Shown: in pieces, positions 16,008-24,144 of the stretch
How positions within the stretch are numbered: the first letter of the stretch is position 1
How the letters are laid out: every line of letters starts with the position of its first letter
Assembly (NCBI GenBank): GCA_046538735.1
Contig: JBKHII010000026.1
Span: 1-34,144, forward strand
DNA from: SLST01 sp046538735
GTDB taxonomy: Bacteria; Spirochaetota; Spirochaetia; DSM-27196; SLST01
Reading direction: 5' to 3'
Length of the DNA stretch: 34,144 nt
The notes under the pieces: generated by a model
Told to the model about the DNA's origin: nothing
Seen by the model: the letters and a program-made list of their open reading frames with translations, nothing else
Database searches by the model: none
Program-made: the position numbers and the translations under genes

Positions 16008-17171
16008 TCATCGACTGCGGACTGCCGCCCAGAACGAGATCACGAGCAGGAGTTGCAGCACCGCCGGCGTCACGAAGGCGGCCGTCAGCGACGCGTTCTC
16101 TGCGAGAAAGCCCACGAACCACTGGAAGAGCCCGGCGCCGGTCGCGGCGCCCATCGCCATGACCGCAGTGACCGTTCCGGTCTTCTCGGGCTCGCGGTTG
16201 TTGAGCTCCGCCATCACGTTCGGGAACACACCGGAGAGGCAGACGCCTACCCACGCGAGCGCGGCGTACGCGGCGAGCCCGCTCTGCGCGAAGAGGAAGA
16301 CCACGACGCCGGCGGCTCCTGCCACGCCGGATACGGTGACGAGCGCGGTACTCGAGAAGCGGTTCCCGAGGATGCTGTTCGCGTAGCGGCCGACCATGAT
16401 CGCGATCCAGAGGACGGAGAGCCCGGCGGTGGACCCGACCGCGCTGAGCCCGAGCTCCTCCTGCAGGTAGTAGACGACCCAGCTCGAGACGCCGACCTCC
16501 GCGCCTACGTAGAGCAGCAACGTGACCGCCCCGTAGATCGCGTACGGCGTCCGGAGCACGGAGCCGAGGTGCGCGAACGCGCCCGCGGAGGTTGCGGCGC
16601 CGTCCTTCCGGGGGAACCGAACCGAAAGCGTCCAGGCGAGGAGCAGACCGGTCGGAACGAGCGCGAAGAAAAGCACGGGACGCCACTCGCCGGTCGCTCC
16701 GAGATAGAGGCCGATGAGGAAAGGGCCCACGAACGCGCCCACGCTGAAGAACATGTGAACGAGGTTCATCACCGCATGAGCCGTCCCCTTCCGCTCGGTG
16801 AGCGTGGGCATGACGTTCGCGGCCGTCTCAACGAACGACGATCCGAGGTGCATGATGAAGTTGGCGGCGATCGCGGCAACGAACACGGGCGACAAGCCGA
16901 AGAGCGCGAGCGCGACGAGCTCGATGCCGAACCCCACGAGCAACGCCGCCCGAACGTTGATCCGATCGATGACCGCACCGGCAAAGAGTGGACCCGCGAC
17001 GAAGCCGAGCGAACCCATCGCGAGGAGCAGCCCGGCAAGACTCTCGCCTACTCCGAAGGTCTTCATGAGGTTGGGGACGAGCGGTCCCACGAGGAGCAGG
17101 ATGATACCGTGCTGCGCCATGGAGGCGAAGTTGAGCGAGACGATCTGACGCGCGGAGCTCGGATGTCGCAT
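16008..17171 (-). CDS. major facilitator superfamily transporter (FucP-like)
   Basis: 387 residues with about 12 hydrophobic helices. The first half contains PLFAGAVIDRINVRAALLVG, a motif-A-like loop, and FIMHLGSSFVETAANVMPTL, which resembles the FucP/BSC6-like branch of the superfamily. The substrate is unknown. ATG 17171 is preferred over upstream in-frame starts because a TACAAT box on the minus strand lies ten bases before it and the residues further upstream are not hydrophobic. The CofE-like gene follows after 18 bp. Confidence 0.85.
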   Translation of the reverse strand: MRHPSSARQIVSLNFASMAQHGIILLLVGPLVPNLMKTFGVGESLAGLLLAMGSLGFVAGPLFAGAVIDRINVRAALLVGFGIELVALALFGLSPVFVAAIAANFIMHLGSSFVETAANVMPTLTERKGTAHAVMNLVHMFFSVGAFVGPFLIGLYLGATGEWRPVLFFALVPTGLLLAWTLSVRFPRKDGAATSAGAFAHLGSVLRTPYAIYGAVTLLLYVGAEVGVSSWVVYYLQEELGLSAVGSTAGLSVLWIAIMVGRYANSILGNRFSSTALVTVSGVAGAAGVVVFLFAQSGLAAYAALAWVGVCLSGVFPNVMAELNNREPEKTGTVTAVMAMGAATGAGLFQWFVGFLAENASLTAAFVTPAVLQLLLVISFWAAVRSR

Positions 17172-17181
17172 AGTGGACCGC

Positions 17182-17187
17182 ATTGTA
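17182..17187 (-). promoter_or_regulatory. -10 box for the MFS gene
   Basis: TACAAT on the minus strand, ten bases before the ATG at 17171. It matches five of six consensus positions. No clear -35. Confidence 0.4.
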
Positions 17188-17325
17188 CTCACGAAGGCCG
17201 CCGCGCGCCACCGGCTCGAACGGTCGCGGGCCGTCTGCATTCACGACGACAGTGGGCGGTGCACGACCGATCATGATGAGGGGCCAAGGAACGTGCTTGA
17301 TCTCATCAGTGTCCTATCGTGCCGT

Positions 17326-17620
17326 TTCTTCTGGTCGCGGTTCACGGCGAGGACGAGATGGATATGGCCGGAGAGACCTTCCGCGCAACCTACCCGGAGT
17401 TCAACACCGATCGATGGACTCCTTTCGACGAGCCGAACTCTTGGCACTACGTCAGCGACGGCAACGGCAACGGCTGGGTACCGACGGCTACCTCGCGCTC
17501 GGCGGTGGGCATTGGGATTCAGACTACGATGAAACGACAACCGTCATGTTCAGAAACTGGTCGTGCAGCGAGCTGAGCCGGCTGCCGGGCGACCTCGAAA
17601 CGAAACTGACCGTGCCGTCC
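17326..17620 (+). pseudogene. broken gene fragment of unknown function
   Basis: Two overlapping frames read as one natural-looking protein if one base is restored near 17480. The first part contains MAGETFRATYPEFNTDRWTP and HYVSDGNGNGW, and the second YLALGGGHWDSDYDETTTV and MFRNWS. The Trp/Tyr/Asp/Gly-rich wording looks like an extracellular, perhaps carbohydrate-binding, beta protein, but I cannot name a family. It runs into a group II intron fragment on the other strand, which may have broken it. Confidence 0.35.
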
Positions 17621-17830
17621 CGGGATCGAGTAGGAGGCGGAGCCACCCCGCCGTCCTCCGACATCACCGTACGTACGGTTCCGTATACCGCGGCTCATGA
17701 ACGACTCCAATGCAGCCGCAGCATATCCAACAGTGAAGAGAGCCCAAGGTGACGGGGTACTGCCAAATCTGGTGGATGGGCATCCCTTCACGGGCTCCAG
17801 TCTTGGGAGGCTGATTCCGTCGATGCCGGC
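17621..17830 (-). mobile_element. group II intron fragment (RNA part only)
   Basis: Read on the minus strand, this piece has the wording typical of the region just before the reverse-transcriptase ORF in bacterial group II introns: GGAGTCGTTCATGAGCCG, then a hairpin, then CGTACGTACGGTGATGTCGG, then a GGGG/CTCC hairpin and CCTCCTACTCGAT. No reverse transcriptase frame follows, and neither intron boundary nor domain V can be found, so this is a truncated relic. The identification rests on remembered consensus wording and not on a fold. Confidence 0.5.
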
Positions 17831-17868
17831 GCGTGATTCTGCGCCGGCAGCAACGATTGGTACCGATG

Positions 17869-18633
17869 CTATCGGTCGGCAGGGGTGGCGTGCGTGACCG
17901 CAATGCGTTCCAGGGCGCGTGGGTCGTGGAGTCGCTCCGTATCGATCAACGCCATCGAAGGAGTGTGATCGGCCAGTGCCCACGACGGAGCCCGGTGATC
18001 AAAGGTCGTGGCGAGACCGTCCAGCGTGAGGATACGGCACGAGTCGGGGACGTCCTCCGTCGTTTCGAGTGCCCAGCGATGGGAGTGACCGGTGATCGCG
18101 AGGCGCCACGCTCGGACGCTCAGGGCGGCAAGCAGCGTCCGGCGGAGGGGATGGATCGTCTCGTCGATCCAGGGCACGCCGGTGGGGGTAAGGTGGCGGT
18201 GGGTGACGAGGATACGCCAATCCTCCCGTGCCAGGAGTCGTTTTGTATCGTCGGCATCCGCACCCTCCGGGATCAACGCGATCGGCGCGTCGCCCGAGTC
18301 ATTTCCGAGGAGTACCGGTTCAACGTGGATGGAGACGCCGGTGTCCGGCGGCAGCGACTTCCCGAGCCGCGCCAGCGTCTCGATATCGTCGTGGTTTCCC
18401 GGGATCAGGTGCCATGGCGCCTGGTGTCCACCACCGTGCAGGTACTCAAAGAACGCGTGGTACACCGGCTCCGCGGCGGGACGGGCGACGATGTCGCCGG
18501 CGTGGACGACGAGGTCCGGCCGCAACTCGTCGATCACGCGGATCGCACGTTCCAGCGTCGCCCAGGGATCGTGGTCGACGTAGCGCTCGCCGTGCGGAAC
18601 CAGGTGGGTATCCGCGAGCGCGACGATCCTCAT
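17869..18633 (-). CDS. calcineurin-like metallophosphoesterase
   Basis: 254 residues with the metal-site series of the family: ADTH (D8, H10), HAGDIV, PGNHDD, VTHRHL and ITGHSHRW. No signal peptide, so it is cytosolic. The family hydrolyses phosphomono- or diesters with two metal ions. The ATG at 18633 overlaps the stop of the ABC ATPase gene (ATGA), so it is the last gene of the GntR-binding protein-permease-ATPase run. That coupling suggests it hydrolyses the imported compound or a product of it, for example a phosphodiester or organophosphate (inference). Confidence 0.9.
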   Translation of the reverse strand: MRIVALADTHLVPHGERYVDHDPWATLERAIRVIDELRPDLVVHAGDIVARPAAEPVYHAFFEYLHGGGHQAPWHLIPGNHDDIETLARLGKSLPPDTGVSIHVEPVLLGNDSGDAPIALIPEGADADDTKRLLAREDWRILVTHRHLTPTGVPWIDETIHPLRRTLLAALSVRAWRLAITGHSHRWALETTEDVPDSCRILTLDGLATTFDHRAPSWALADHTPSMALIDTERLHDPRALERIAVTHATPADR

Positions 18634-19748
18634 TCGGCATCGGCCGGGAAGACGTGCACCTGCGTGAACTCTACGGAGAGTTCCGACCCGTGGGGGTGCG
18701 GTCCATCTTGGATATCGCCGCGGGCGATGATCGTCTGCCCGTCCTCCAGCGAGAGCTCGTGGAGCCAGTAGTCCCCCATAAAGGTGGAAACCCGAGTACG
18801 AGCGGGGATACGGTCCGCCTTCGATTCCGTCGCGCGCACCGCGGAGTATCTGGCCGACGCCAGAACCTCCCGCGAACCGCCTCCAGCCGGCTGGTTCTCC
18901 GTATCGCGCCCAAAGACCAGACGCCCTCCCACCGGGTGTCCCGCGATCCGAAGTGTCCGGGACCCGTTGGAGAACTCCAGGGTTCCGCGGAGGATCGATG
19001 TTCGACCAAGAAAGGAAGCCACGGAAATGGTAGCCGGCGACTGGTAGAGGTCTTCGGGCCGATCCTGCTGCACCACCACGCCGTCGTCCATTACGGCGAT
19101 ACGATCACTCATCGCTAGAGCCTCTTCCTGATCGTGGGTGACGTAGAGAATCGTCAGGCCGAGACGCTGCTGCAGCTCCTTGAGCTCAAAGCGCATCTGC
19201 GCCCGCAGGCGGGCGTCCAGGTTGGACAGGGGTTCATCGAGGAGCAGTGCCGCCGGTTCCATGACGATCGCCCGGGCGAGGGCCACGCGCTGCTGCTGTC
19301 CCCCGGAGAGCTCCGCGGGATAGCGGCTTTCCAGACCATCGAGGCGGACCTGCCGGAGTGCCAGGCCCGCCCGGTCCACCCGGTCCCCGGGTTCAAACCC
19401 TTTGATCCTGAGCGGATAGGCGACGTTGTCAAAGACGGTCATGTGTGGCCAGACGGCGTACGACTGAAACACCATACCCAGGGAGCGGTGTTCCGGCGGG
19501 ACGGCGATGCCCGCGTCCCGATCCGCCACCACGGTATCGCCGATCGTAATCCGGCCGGAATCGATCGGGAAGAATCCCGCCACGGAACGAAGGAGCGTCG
19601 TCTTGCCGCAGCCCGAGGGACCCAGGAGCGAGAAGAACTCCCGGTCGTGAATCTCCAGCGACACCCGGTCGAGAGCGGTCTTGCTCTCCTGGCCTCTTCC
19701 TGAGCCGTGGTATGTCTTTGTTGCGTTCTCGATCAGTATGCGTGCCAT
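18630..19748 (-). CDS. ABC importer ATPase (PotA/FbpC type)
   Basis: 372 residues. Walker A GPSGCGKTT (about 43-51), signature LSGGQQQRVALARA, Walker B LLLDEPLSNLD and H-loop VTHDQEEA are intact. A TOBE-like regulatory tail (about 245-372) follows, as in ATPases for iron, spermidine, phosphonate and glycerol-3-phosphate importers. It serves the fused permease encoded 14 bp upstream. The ATG at 19748 has a weak purine-rich ribosome site. Overlap with the phosphoesterase gene indicates one transcript. Confidence 0.92.
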   Translation of the reverse strand: MARILIENATKTYHGSGRGQESKTALDRVSLEIHDREFFSLLGPSGCGKTTLLRSVAGFFPIDSGRITIGDTVVADRDAGIAVPPEHRSLGMVFQSYAVWPHMTVFDNVAYPLRIKGFEPGDRVDRAGLALRQVRLDGLESRYPAELSGGQQQRVALARAIVMEPAALLLDEPLSNLDARLRAQMRFELKELQQRLGLTILYVTHDQEEALAMSDRIAVMDDGVVVQQDRPEDLYQSPATISVASFLGRTSILRGTLEFSNGSRTLRIAGHPVGGRLVFGRDTENQPAGGGSREVLASARYSAVRATESKADRIPARTRVSTFMGDYWLHELSLEDGQTIIARGDIQDGPHPHGSELSVEFTQVHVFPADAE

Positions 19749-19762
19749 TCTCTATCCCGATA

Positions 19763-21445
19763 CTACTCGTGGTCTCCCAGTCGGCGCAGGATCAGATCGA
19801 TCAGCAGGACCCCCAGGGTGATGAGGACCGCCAACGCGGACGCGACCGGGAGGAGTCCTTCCTGAATGATGTTGTACGCGGTGACGCCGATCGTCTCGTT
19901 CCCCGGAGAGTAGAGCAGAATGCTCAGGGTCAGCTCCGTCAGGGCGGGCATAAACACAAGGATCCAACCGGAGATCAGCGACGGCCGGATCAGAGGAGTG
20001 ACGATATCGACGGTAATCCGCGCAGGCGTCGATCCCGAGAGCTGTGCCGCCTCGATCAGACTTGGATCCAGCGCCCGGGTCGCCGCGTCCGCCGATCGCA
20101 GCGGGAAAATCATGAATCGCACGAGGTACGCCATCGCCAGAATCCACCAGGTGTTGTAGACCCGAATCCCGAGAACGGGGCGTATCCAGGTGACGATCAT
20201 GGCGATCCCGATCACCATCCCCGGTACCGCGTAGGGGACACTCAAGAGGATGTCCGCAGTCCGGGCCAGGCGTCGTTCGATACCTGAGCGACCGTAGCGA
20301 CGGAGAAAGACCACACCCGTTGCGACGATTGTGGTGATCGTGGCGATTCCCAGCCCCAGAAGCAAGCTGTTCCGGGTCGAACGCGCCACCACGGGCATCC
20401 CTGTGAAGACCGTCGCGAAGTGCGCGAGTGTGACGTTCCCGGCGAGGAGTGGTACTCCCAGTGATCGCGTAATCCCCGTGGCGAGGAGCGCCGCGATCGG
20501 CGCAAACACACCAAGTGCGATCACCACGCCAAAGAACGCGGCCACTACCCAGCGCAGGGCACCCAGCTGCACCGGCGCTGCTTGCAAGGACTTCCCGGTG
20601 ATGGTGACAAAGCGTTCCCGACGGATCACCCACTGCTGGGCAAGGAGTCCGAGCGTTCCGATCAGGAGCAACACAAGCGACAGGGCCGCCGCGATATTCA
20701 GTCCGTAGCGATTGCCGAAAGAACCCACGTACGCGTAGATCCTCGTGGTAAGTACCACGAAGCGCCCCGGCACCCCAAGAATCGCCGGGATACCGAACAT
20801 CGATACGGTGGTAACAAAGACTATGATCGCCGCCGCTCCGATCGAGGGCAGAAGCGTGGGAAGTGTTACCGTCACCGCGCTCCGCAGGGGTGAGGAACCG
20901 GAGATGCGGGCCGCTTCCTCCAGAGAGCCATCGCTGTTGCGGATCGCCCGTCGAAGGATCAAGAAGGCAAACGGGAATCCGTAGATCGCCGAGATTGCGA
21001 CGACACCGCCGGCACCGTAGATCGAGATCGGCGCCCGATCGAGACCGAACGTATTCATGAGGATGAGATTGTAGTAGCCGATCGGTCCGAGAAGGCGCGT
21101 CCAGGCGAAGGCCGTGACGAAGGGCGGGATGAAGTACGGGAGGATCAGCGCCCAGGACCAGAATCGTGCCCCCGGAACATCGGTTCGCTCGAGAAGCCAC
21201 GACGCGATCGCCGCGCCGCCCACCGCGAGCGTCGTGGAGAGCACCCCCACCAGCATGCTGTTGCGGAGAGCACGGAAGTCCGCCCCCGACGGCGCGAGCA
21301 TGCGCAGGTTCTCCATCGTGGGAATGCCGCCTCGGGTGCCGGCGATGATCGCCAGTCGCCCGAAGGGCAGAATAAACAGAATGCACAGAACGATCACCAC
21401 CGCGACGCCGAGCGCGACGGTGGTGATCCTGGGTCGTACCTTCAT
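19763..21445 (-). CDS. fused two-domain ABC permease (FbpB/PhnU-V-like)
   Basis: 560 residues with about 12 membrane helices and two BPD_transp_1 domains, each with its own coupling loop: EEAARISGSSPLRSAVTVTL in the first half and IEAAQLSGSTPARITVDIV in the second. This one-chain arrangement is typical of ferric iron importers and of some phosphonate importers. The start at ATG 21445 is chosen because residues upstream are not membrane-like and the binding-protein stop lies only 16 bp away. Substrate unresolved; the neighbouring phosphoesterase and GntR regulator favour an organophosphorus compound over iron. Confidence 0.9.
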   Translation of the reverse strand: MKVRPRITTVALGVAVVIVLCILFILPFGRLAIIAGTRGGIPTMENLRMLAPSGADFRALRNSMLVGVLSTTLAVGGAAIASWLLERTDVPGARFWSWALILPYFIPPFVTAFAWTRLLGPIGYYNLILMNTFGLDRAPISIYGAGGVVAISAIYGFPFAFLILRRAIRNSDGSLEEAARISGSSPLRSAVTVTLPTLLPSIGAAAIIVFVTTVSMFGIPAILGVPGRFVVLTTRIYAYVGSFGNRYGLNIAAALSLVLLLIGTLGLLAQQWVIRRERFVTITGKSLQAAPVQLGALRWVVAAFFGVVIALGVFAPIAALLATGITRSLGVPLLAGNVTLAHFATVFTGMPVVARSTRNSLLLGLGIATITTIVATGVVFLRRYGRSGIERRLARTADILLSVPYAVPGMVIGIAMIVTWIRPVLGIRVYNTWWILAMAYLVRFMIFPLRSADAATRALDPSLIEAAQLSGSTPARITVDIVTPLIRPSLISGWILVFMPALTELTLSILLYSPGNETIGVTAYNIIQEGLLPVASALAVLITLGVLLIDLILRRLGDHE

Positions 21446-21461
21446 AGATCGGATCGGGGTG

Positions 21462-22472
21462 TCAGTTGATCCCGAAGATCTCGGCAAAGGTACTGAGAAT
21501 CTCTTCCCGGTTTTCCCGCAGGTACTGCCAGTCGGTGGTGAGGACGTCGATCTCATCCGCCGGGGTCATACCGTCTGGAAGCGCCACGTTGCGGTTGACG
21601 GGCAAGTAGCCGCGGGCCGCCTGCTGCAGCTGTCCGGGGACGCTCATGAGGTAGTTGACGAACGCTTCCGCCAGCGCCGGGTTGTCCGTCGCGGACATCA
21701 CGCCGATCGGGGTCGGAACATAGAGTGAACCCTCCGATTGGTAGACGTAGTCCACCGGGGCACCCTGCGCCATCTGCGCCCGCGCCATGAAGTCGATCGT
21801 CAGTCCCAGAGCGAACTCGCCGGTAGCCACCTTCGTGGCGATGCCGCCGTTTCCGCCGCCCATATACACCTCATTTGCCGCCAGATCGCGGTAGTAGTCC
21901 CAGCCGAAGTCCGGATCGTTGGCCAGGGTCGCCGCCTGGGTGAGGGTTGCCCCGGAGGTGAAGGGAGAGGCGGAACCGACGCGTCCGCGCCACTGCGGAT
22001 CGATCAGGTCCGACCAGCCGTCGATGCCGTCGGGAATCAGGTTGGTGTTGTACGCGATGACCTGGTAGATAAGACGCGTCTCGTAGGCGCTGCCGTCGAA
22101 GTACACGTACTGCTCCGGAATGTTCGCCGCTTCCGGGGGATCAATCTGAAGCAGATCGCCGTTGGCGGCAAAGTCTTCGAAGAGCGCCATGTCCGCAAAC
22201 CAGATCACGTCCGCACCGGGAGAGCCCGCTTCCATCTCCGCCAGGAGCCGGGCGACGAGCTCGGTGGTACCAAGTCGAAAGATGTCGACGGTGGTGCCGG
22301 GATTGAGCCGTTCAAACTGTTGTGCATAGAGCTGCACGTCCGTGAGCGTCTCCGAGGTGTACAGGGTGATCGTTCCTCCTACACCTTCGGTGGATTCCTC
22401 TTCCACCCCATTGGCGAATGCGAAAGCCGCGACCAAGACGAACAAGGCCGTAATACACGATGTTCGGTTCAT
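21462..22472 (-). CDS. ABC importer substrate-binding protein (iron/phosphonate class)
   Basis: 336 residues. The signal peptide (1-20) ends in FANG-VEEES, the style of spirochaete binding proteins. The mature part is class II periplasmic-binding (SBP_bac_6/11-like): ITLYTSETLTDVQLYAQQFE at the start, ADVIWFADM, VIAYNTNLIPDG, DLIDPQWRGRVGSASPF and PVNRNVALP. Relatives bind ferric iron, 2-aminoethylphosphonate or related anions. The ATG has GGAGG seven bases upstream. A 69-bp gap containing a perfect palindrome separates it from the GntR gene upstream, so this operon probably has its own regulated promoter. Confidence 0.92.
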   Translation of the reverse strand: MNRTSCITALFVLVAAFAFANGVEEESTEGVGGTITLYTSETLTDVQLYAQQFERLNPGTTVDIFRLGTTELVARLLAEMEAGSPGADVIWFADMALFEDFAANGDLLQIDPPEAANIPEQYVYFDGSAYETRLIYQVIAYNTNLIPDGIDGWSDLIDPQWRGRVGSASPFTSGATLTQAATLANDPDFGWDYYRDLAANEVYMGGGNGGIATKVATGEFALGLTIDFMARAQMAQGAPVDYVYQSEGSLYVPTPIGVMSATDNPALAEAFVNYLMSVPGQLQQAARGYLPVNRNVALPDGMTPADEIDVLTTDWQYLRENREEILSTFAEIFGIN

Positions 22473-22490
22473 CAGAAACCTCCATACTTG

Positions 22491-22514
22491 AAATGTAAGC
22501 TAGTATTTACATTT
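22491..22514. promoter_or_regulatory. perfect palindrome, probable GntR operator
   Basis: Arms AAATGTAA and TTACATTT flank the 8-base centre GCTAGTAT, giving an 8-8-8 inverted repeat with no mismatch in the arms. It lies between the GntR gene and the binding-protein gene, about 20 bp before the latter's ribosome site. On the minus strand a weak promoter (TTGATC, 18 bp, AACAAT) lies just upstream, so the repeat would sit near the transcription start. AT-rich in GC-rich surroundings, which adds to its credibility. Confidence 0.65.
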
Positions 22515-22541
22515 GATTGTTAGGCTTGGATGAGTGCTCGA

Positions 22542-23327
22542 TCAAATATGTATGAGATTGTCCCGATCCACGGTTACGTAGAAGCTCGTCCGGTCCCCGC
22601 GATACCAGGAGCGGGAATACTCGATGCAGAGCTCGGCCGCGGAATAGACGTGCGTCTCGACAAACTGAACCGGACTGCCCTCGGATACGTCGAGGAACGC
22701 TGCATGATCTACGTCCGCCGTAGTCGCCTCGAGACGACGAATAGCACGGACCAGACGGTGACCGTAGACGGTTTCCAACGTATGCCGGAGCGCCACCAGC
22801 CGATCCCGGTAACGCTCAAGGTTCGGTACCAGCGAGGCGGGGATCATGGAGATCACGTAGAGCAGGCTCTCACCGTCGGTGAAGCGGCGCCGTTCCAGCC
22901 GGTACACCGGGTCTCCCTCGTCAATACCGAACTGAACCGACGTTTCCGGGTCTGCCACGTCCCGTCGCAGATCGAGTACTTCCGTCCGGGCGGTGTGACC
23001 GTGCAGTTGCATCTCGACGTCAAAGCGTTCAAAGGTCCGGCTGATCTCGCGCCGAATCTTCCGGGAGGTCACAAAGGTGCCCTTCCCGGCGGTTCGCATG
23101 AGCAGACCTTCCTGGACCAGCTCCGCGATCGCCTGCCGAACCGTGGGTCTGCTCACGTCCAGAGCCTCGGATATGCGTTGTTCCGGCGGGATCGGGTCTC
23201 CATCCCGGAGCTCTCCGATATGGCGCAATACAAGCTGCTTGATCTGGAAGTACAGGGGTAGCGGACTCGCTTTGTCCAGTTGCGCCCGCTCCAAAAACCG
23301 ACGATGCAGTTCCTCGATGTGTTGCAC
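22542..23327 (-). CDS. GntR-family regulator (HutC/UTRA subfamily)
   Basis: 261 residues. A winged helix at the N-terminus (about 20-85): PLYFQIKQLVLRHI, then ISEALDVSRPTVRQAIAELV and EGLLMRTAGKGTFV. A UTRA ligand domain follows (about 95-255), including YRLERRRFTDGESLLYVISM and FVETHVYSAAELCIEYSRSW. UTRA regulators bind small metabolites and leave the operator when induced. I start it at GTG 23327, seven bases after a TGCTATGGT box; an ATG at 23339 is part of that box. The frame stays open further upstream into transposase debris. It most likely controls the following transporter operon through the 8-8-8 palindrome. Confidence 0.9.
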   Translation of the reverse strand: MQHIEELHRRFLERAQLDKASPLPLYFQIKQLVLRHIGELRDGDPIPPEQRISEALDVSRPTVRQAIAELVQEGLLMRTAGKGTFVTSRKIRREISRTFERFDVEMQLHGHTARTEVLDLRRDVADPETSVQFGIDEGDPVYRLERRRFTDGESLLYVISMIPASLVPNLERYRDRLVALRHTLETVYGHRLVRAIRRLEATTADVDHAAFLDVSEGSPVQFVETHVYSAAELCIEYSRSWYRGDRTSFYVTVDRDNLIHI

Positions 23328-23334
23328 GGGTAGT

Positions 23335-23343
23335 ACCATAGCA
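23335..23343 (-). promoter_or_regulatory. extended -10 box for the GntR gene
   Basis: TGCTATGGT on the minus strand, followed after ACTACCC by GTG at 23327. It matches the extended -10 plus near-immediate start seen before the MFS and lipid-kinase genes. Confidence 0.45.
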
Positions 23344-23399
23344 CGGGTTGATACGGTTCCGGCGAGTATCCGGCGGGAACGGGCGTTACTGAGAGCAAC

Positions 23400-23840
23400 G
23401 TGACTGATTAGCTGATACCAATAGTGAACACGCCGTAACCGGCCGAACCCTGCGAAAACGACCGGAACCGAAGGTGCCGATCGCGCGGAACGGCACTTCA
23501 TACAAAGAACCGCACTTCGAGCAGACGAGCGGATCGACCGCTTCGGCGTCTGCCGCGGGGTGAACCCCATTGCCCCTTGATCCGACACGAAGAGAGCCCG
23601 TAGTGGCGTATCGGTTGCGTTCCCTTGGGCGAGCAACTCCTTCTCCACCAGAAGCCAGACAAGATGCCGCCCGAAAACCTCCACCATGGCGACCAGTCCG
23701 CTGAACGGGGGTGTAGAAGAACGTTCCCTCGTCGTCAAAGCCACCGTCAAGGACGGTCGCGTGGAAGTGGGGATTGAGCCTCAGCATGTCGCCGTGGGTC
23801 TGATGGGCAACCATCATCCCGATCATCAACGGCCGGCCGC
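23400..23840 (-). mobile_element. IS91-type transposase remnant
   Basis: In one minus-strand frame (23829-23700) the text HQTHGDMLRLNPHFHATVLDGGFDDEGTFFY matches the IS91/IS801 transposase region around its PHxH element. The downstream part continues only in a second frame (AMVEVFGRHLVWLLVEKELL), and a CSKCGSLYEV zinc-ribbon-like tail appears back in the first frame. So the gene is frameshifted at least twice and has no intact N-terminus. The stretch 23841-24144 shows no other readable feature. It lies upstream of the GntR gene and may have brought the promoter region. Confidence 0.6.
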
Positions 23841-24144
23841 TTCTGCGGAGAACCCGGTTATGAACGAGGGTTCGGGCCGGACGGCATCGTCACGCCGCGG
23901 AAGCGGCCGTTCTCCGAGTATTCCAGCTCGACGCGAGAGAGGTCGAGCACGCGGCTCACGTTCTCCGTGGAACGGAAGCATGGCGGGAAGGTGGCGGAGA
24001 AGAAACACGAATCAGAAGCGTGCTTCTTCACGACGAGCAGGTCGTACGACGTTGGTCGTGGTCCAACGTCGACCTCTCGCTGAACTCGTCGAGCGCCGGT
24101 TCGGAAACGGCGAGGATCTCCCGCAGCATCGAACGGAGGATCCG

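Noticed and set aside
19752..21386. A 544-codon minus-strand frame alongside the permease
   Set aside because: It is a +1 shadow of the permease gene, rich in Arg, His and Asp with no membrane helices.
23328..23750. An N-terminal extension of the GntR protein by about 140 residues
   Set aside because: The extra part reads as frameshifted IS91 transposase and not as regulator; the winged helix fits a start at 23327 or 23339.
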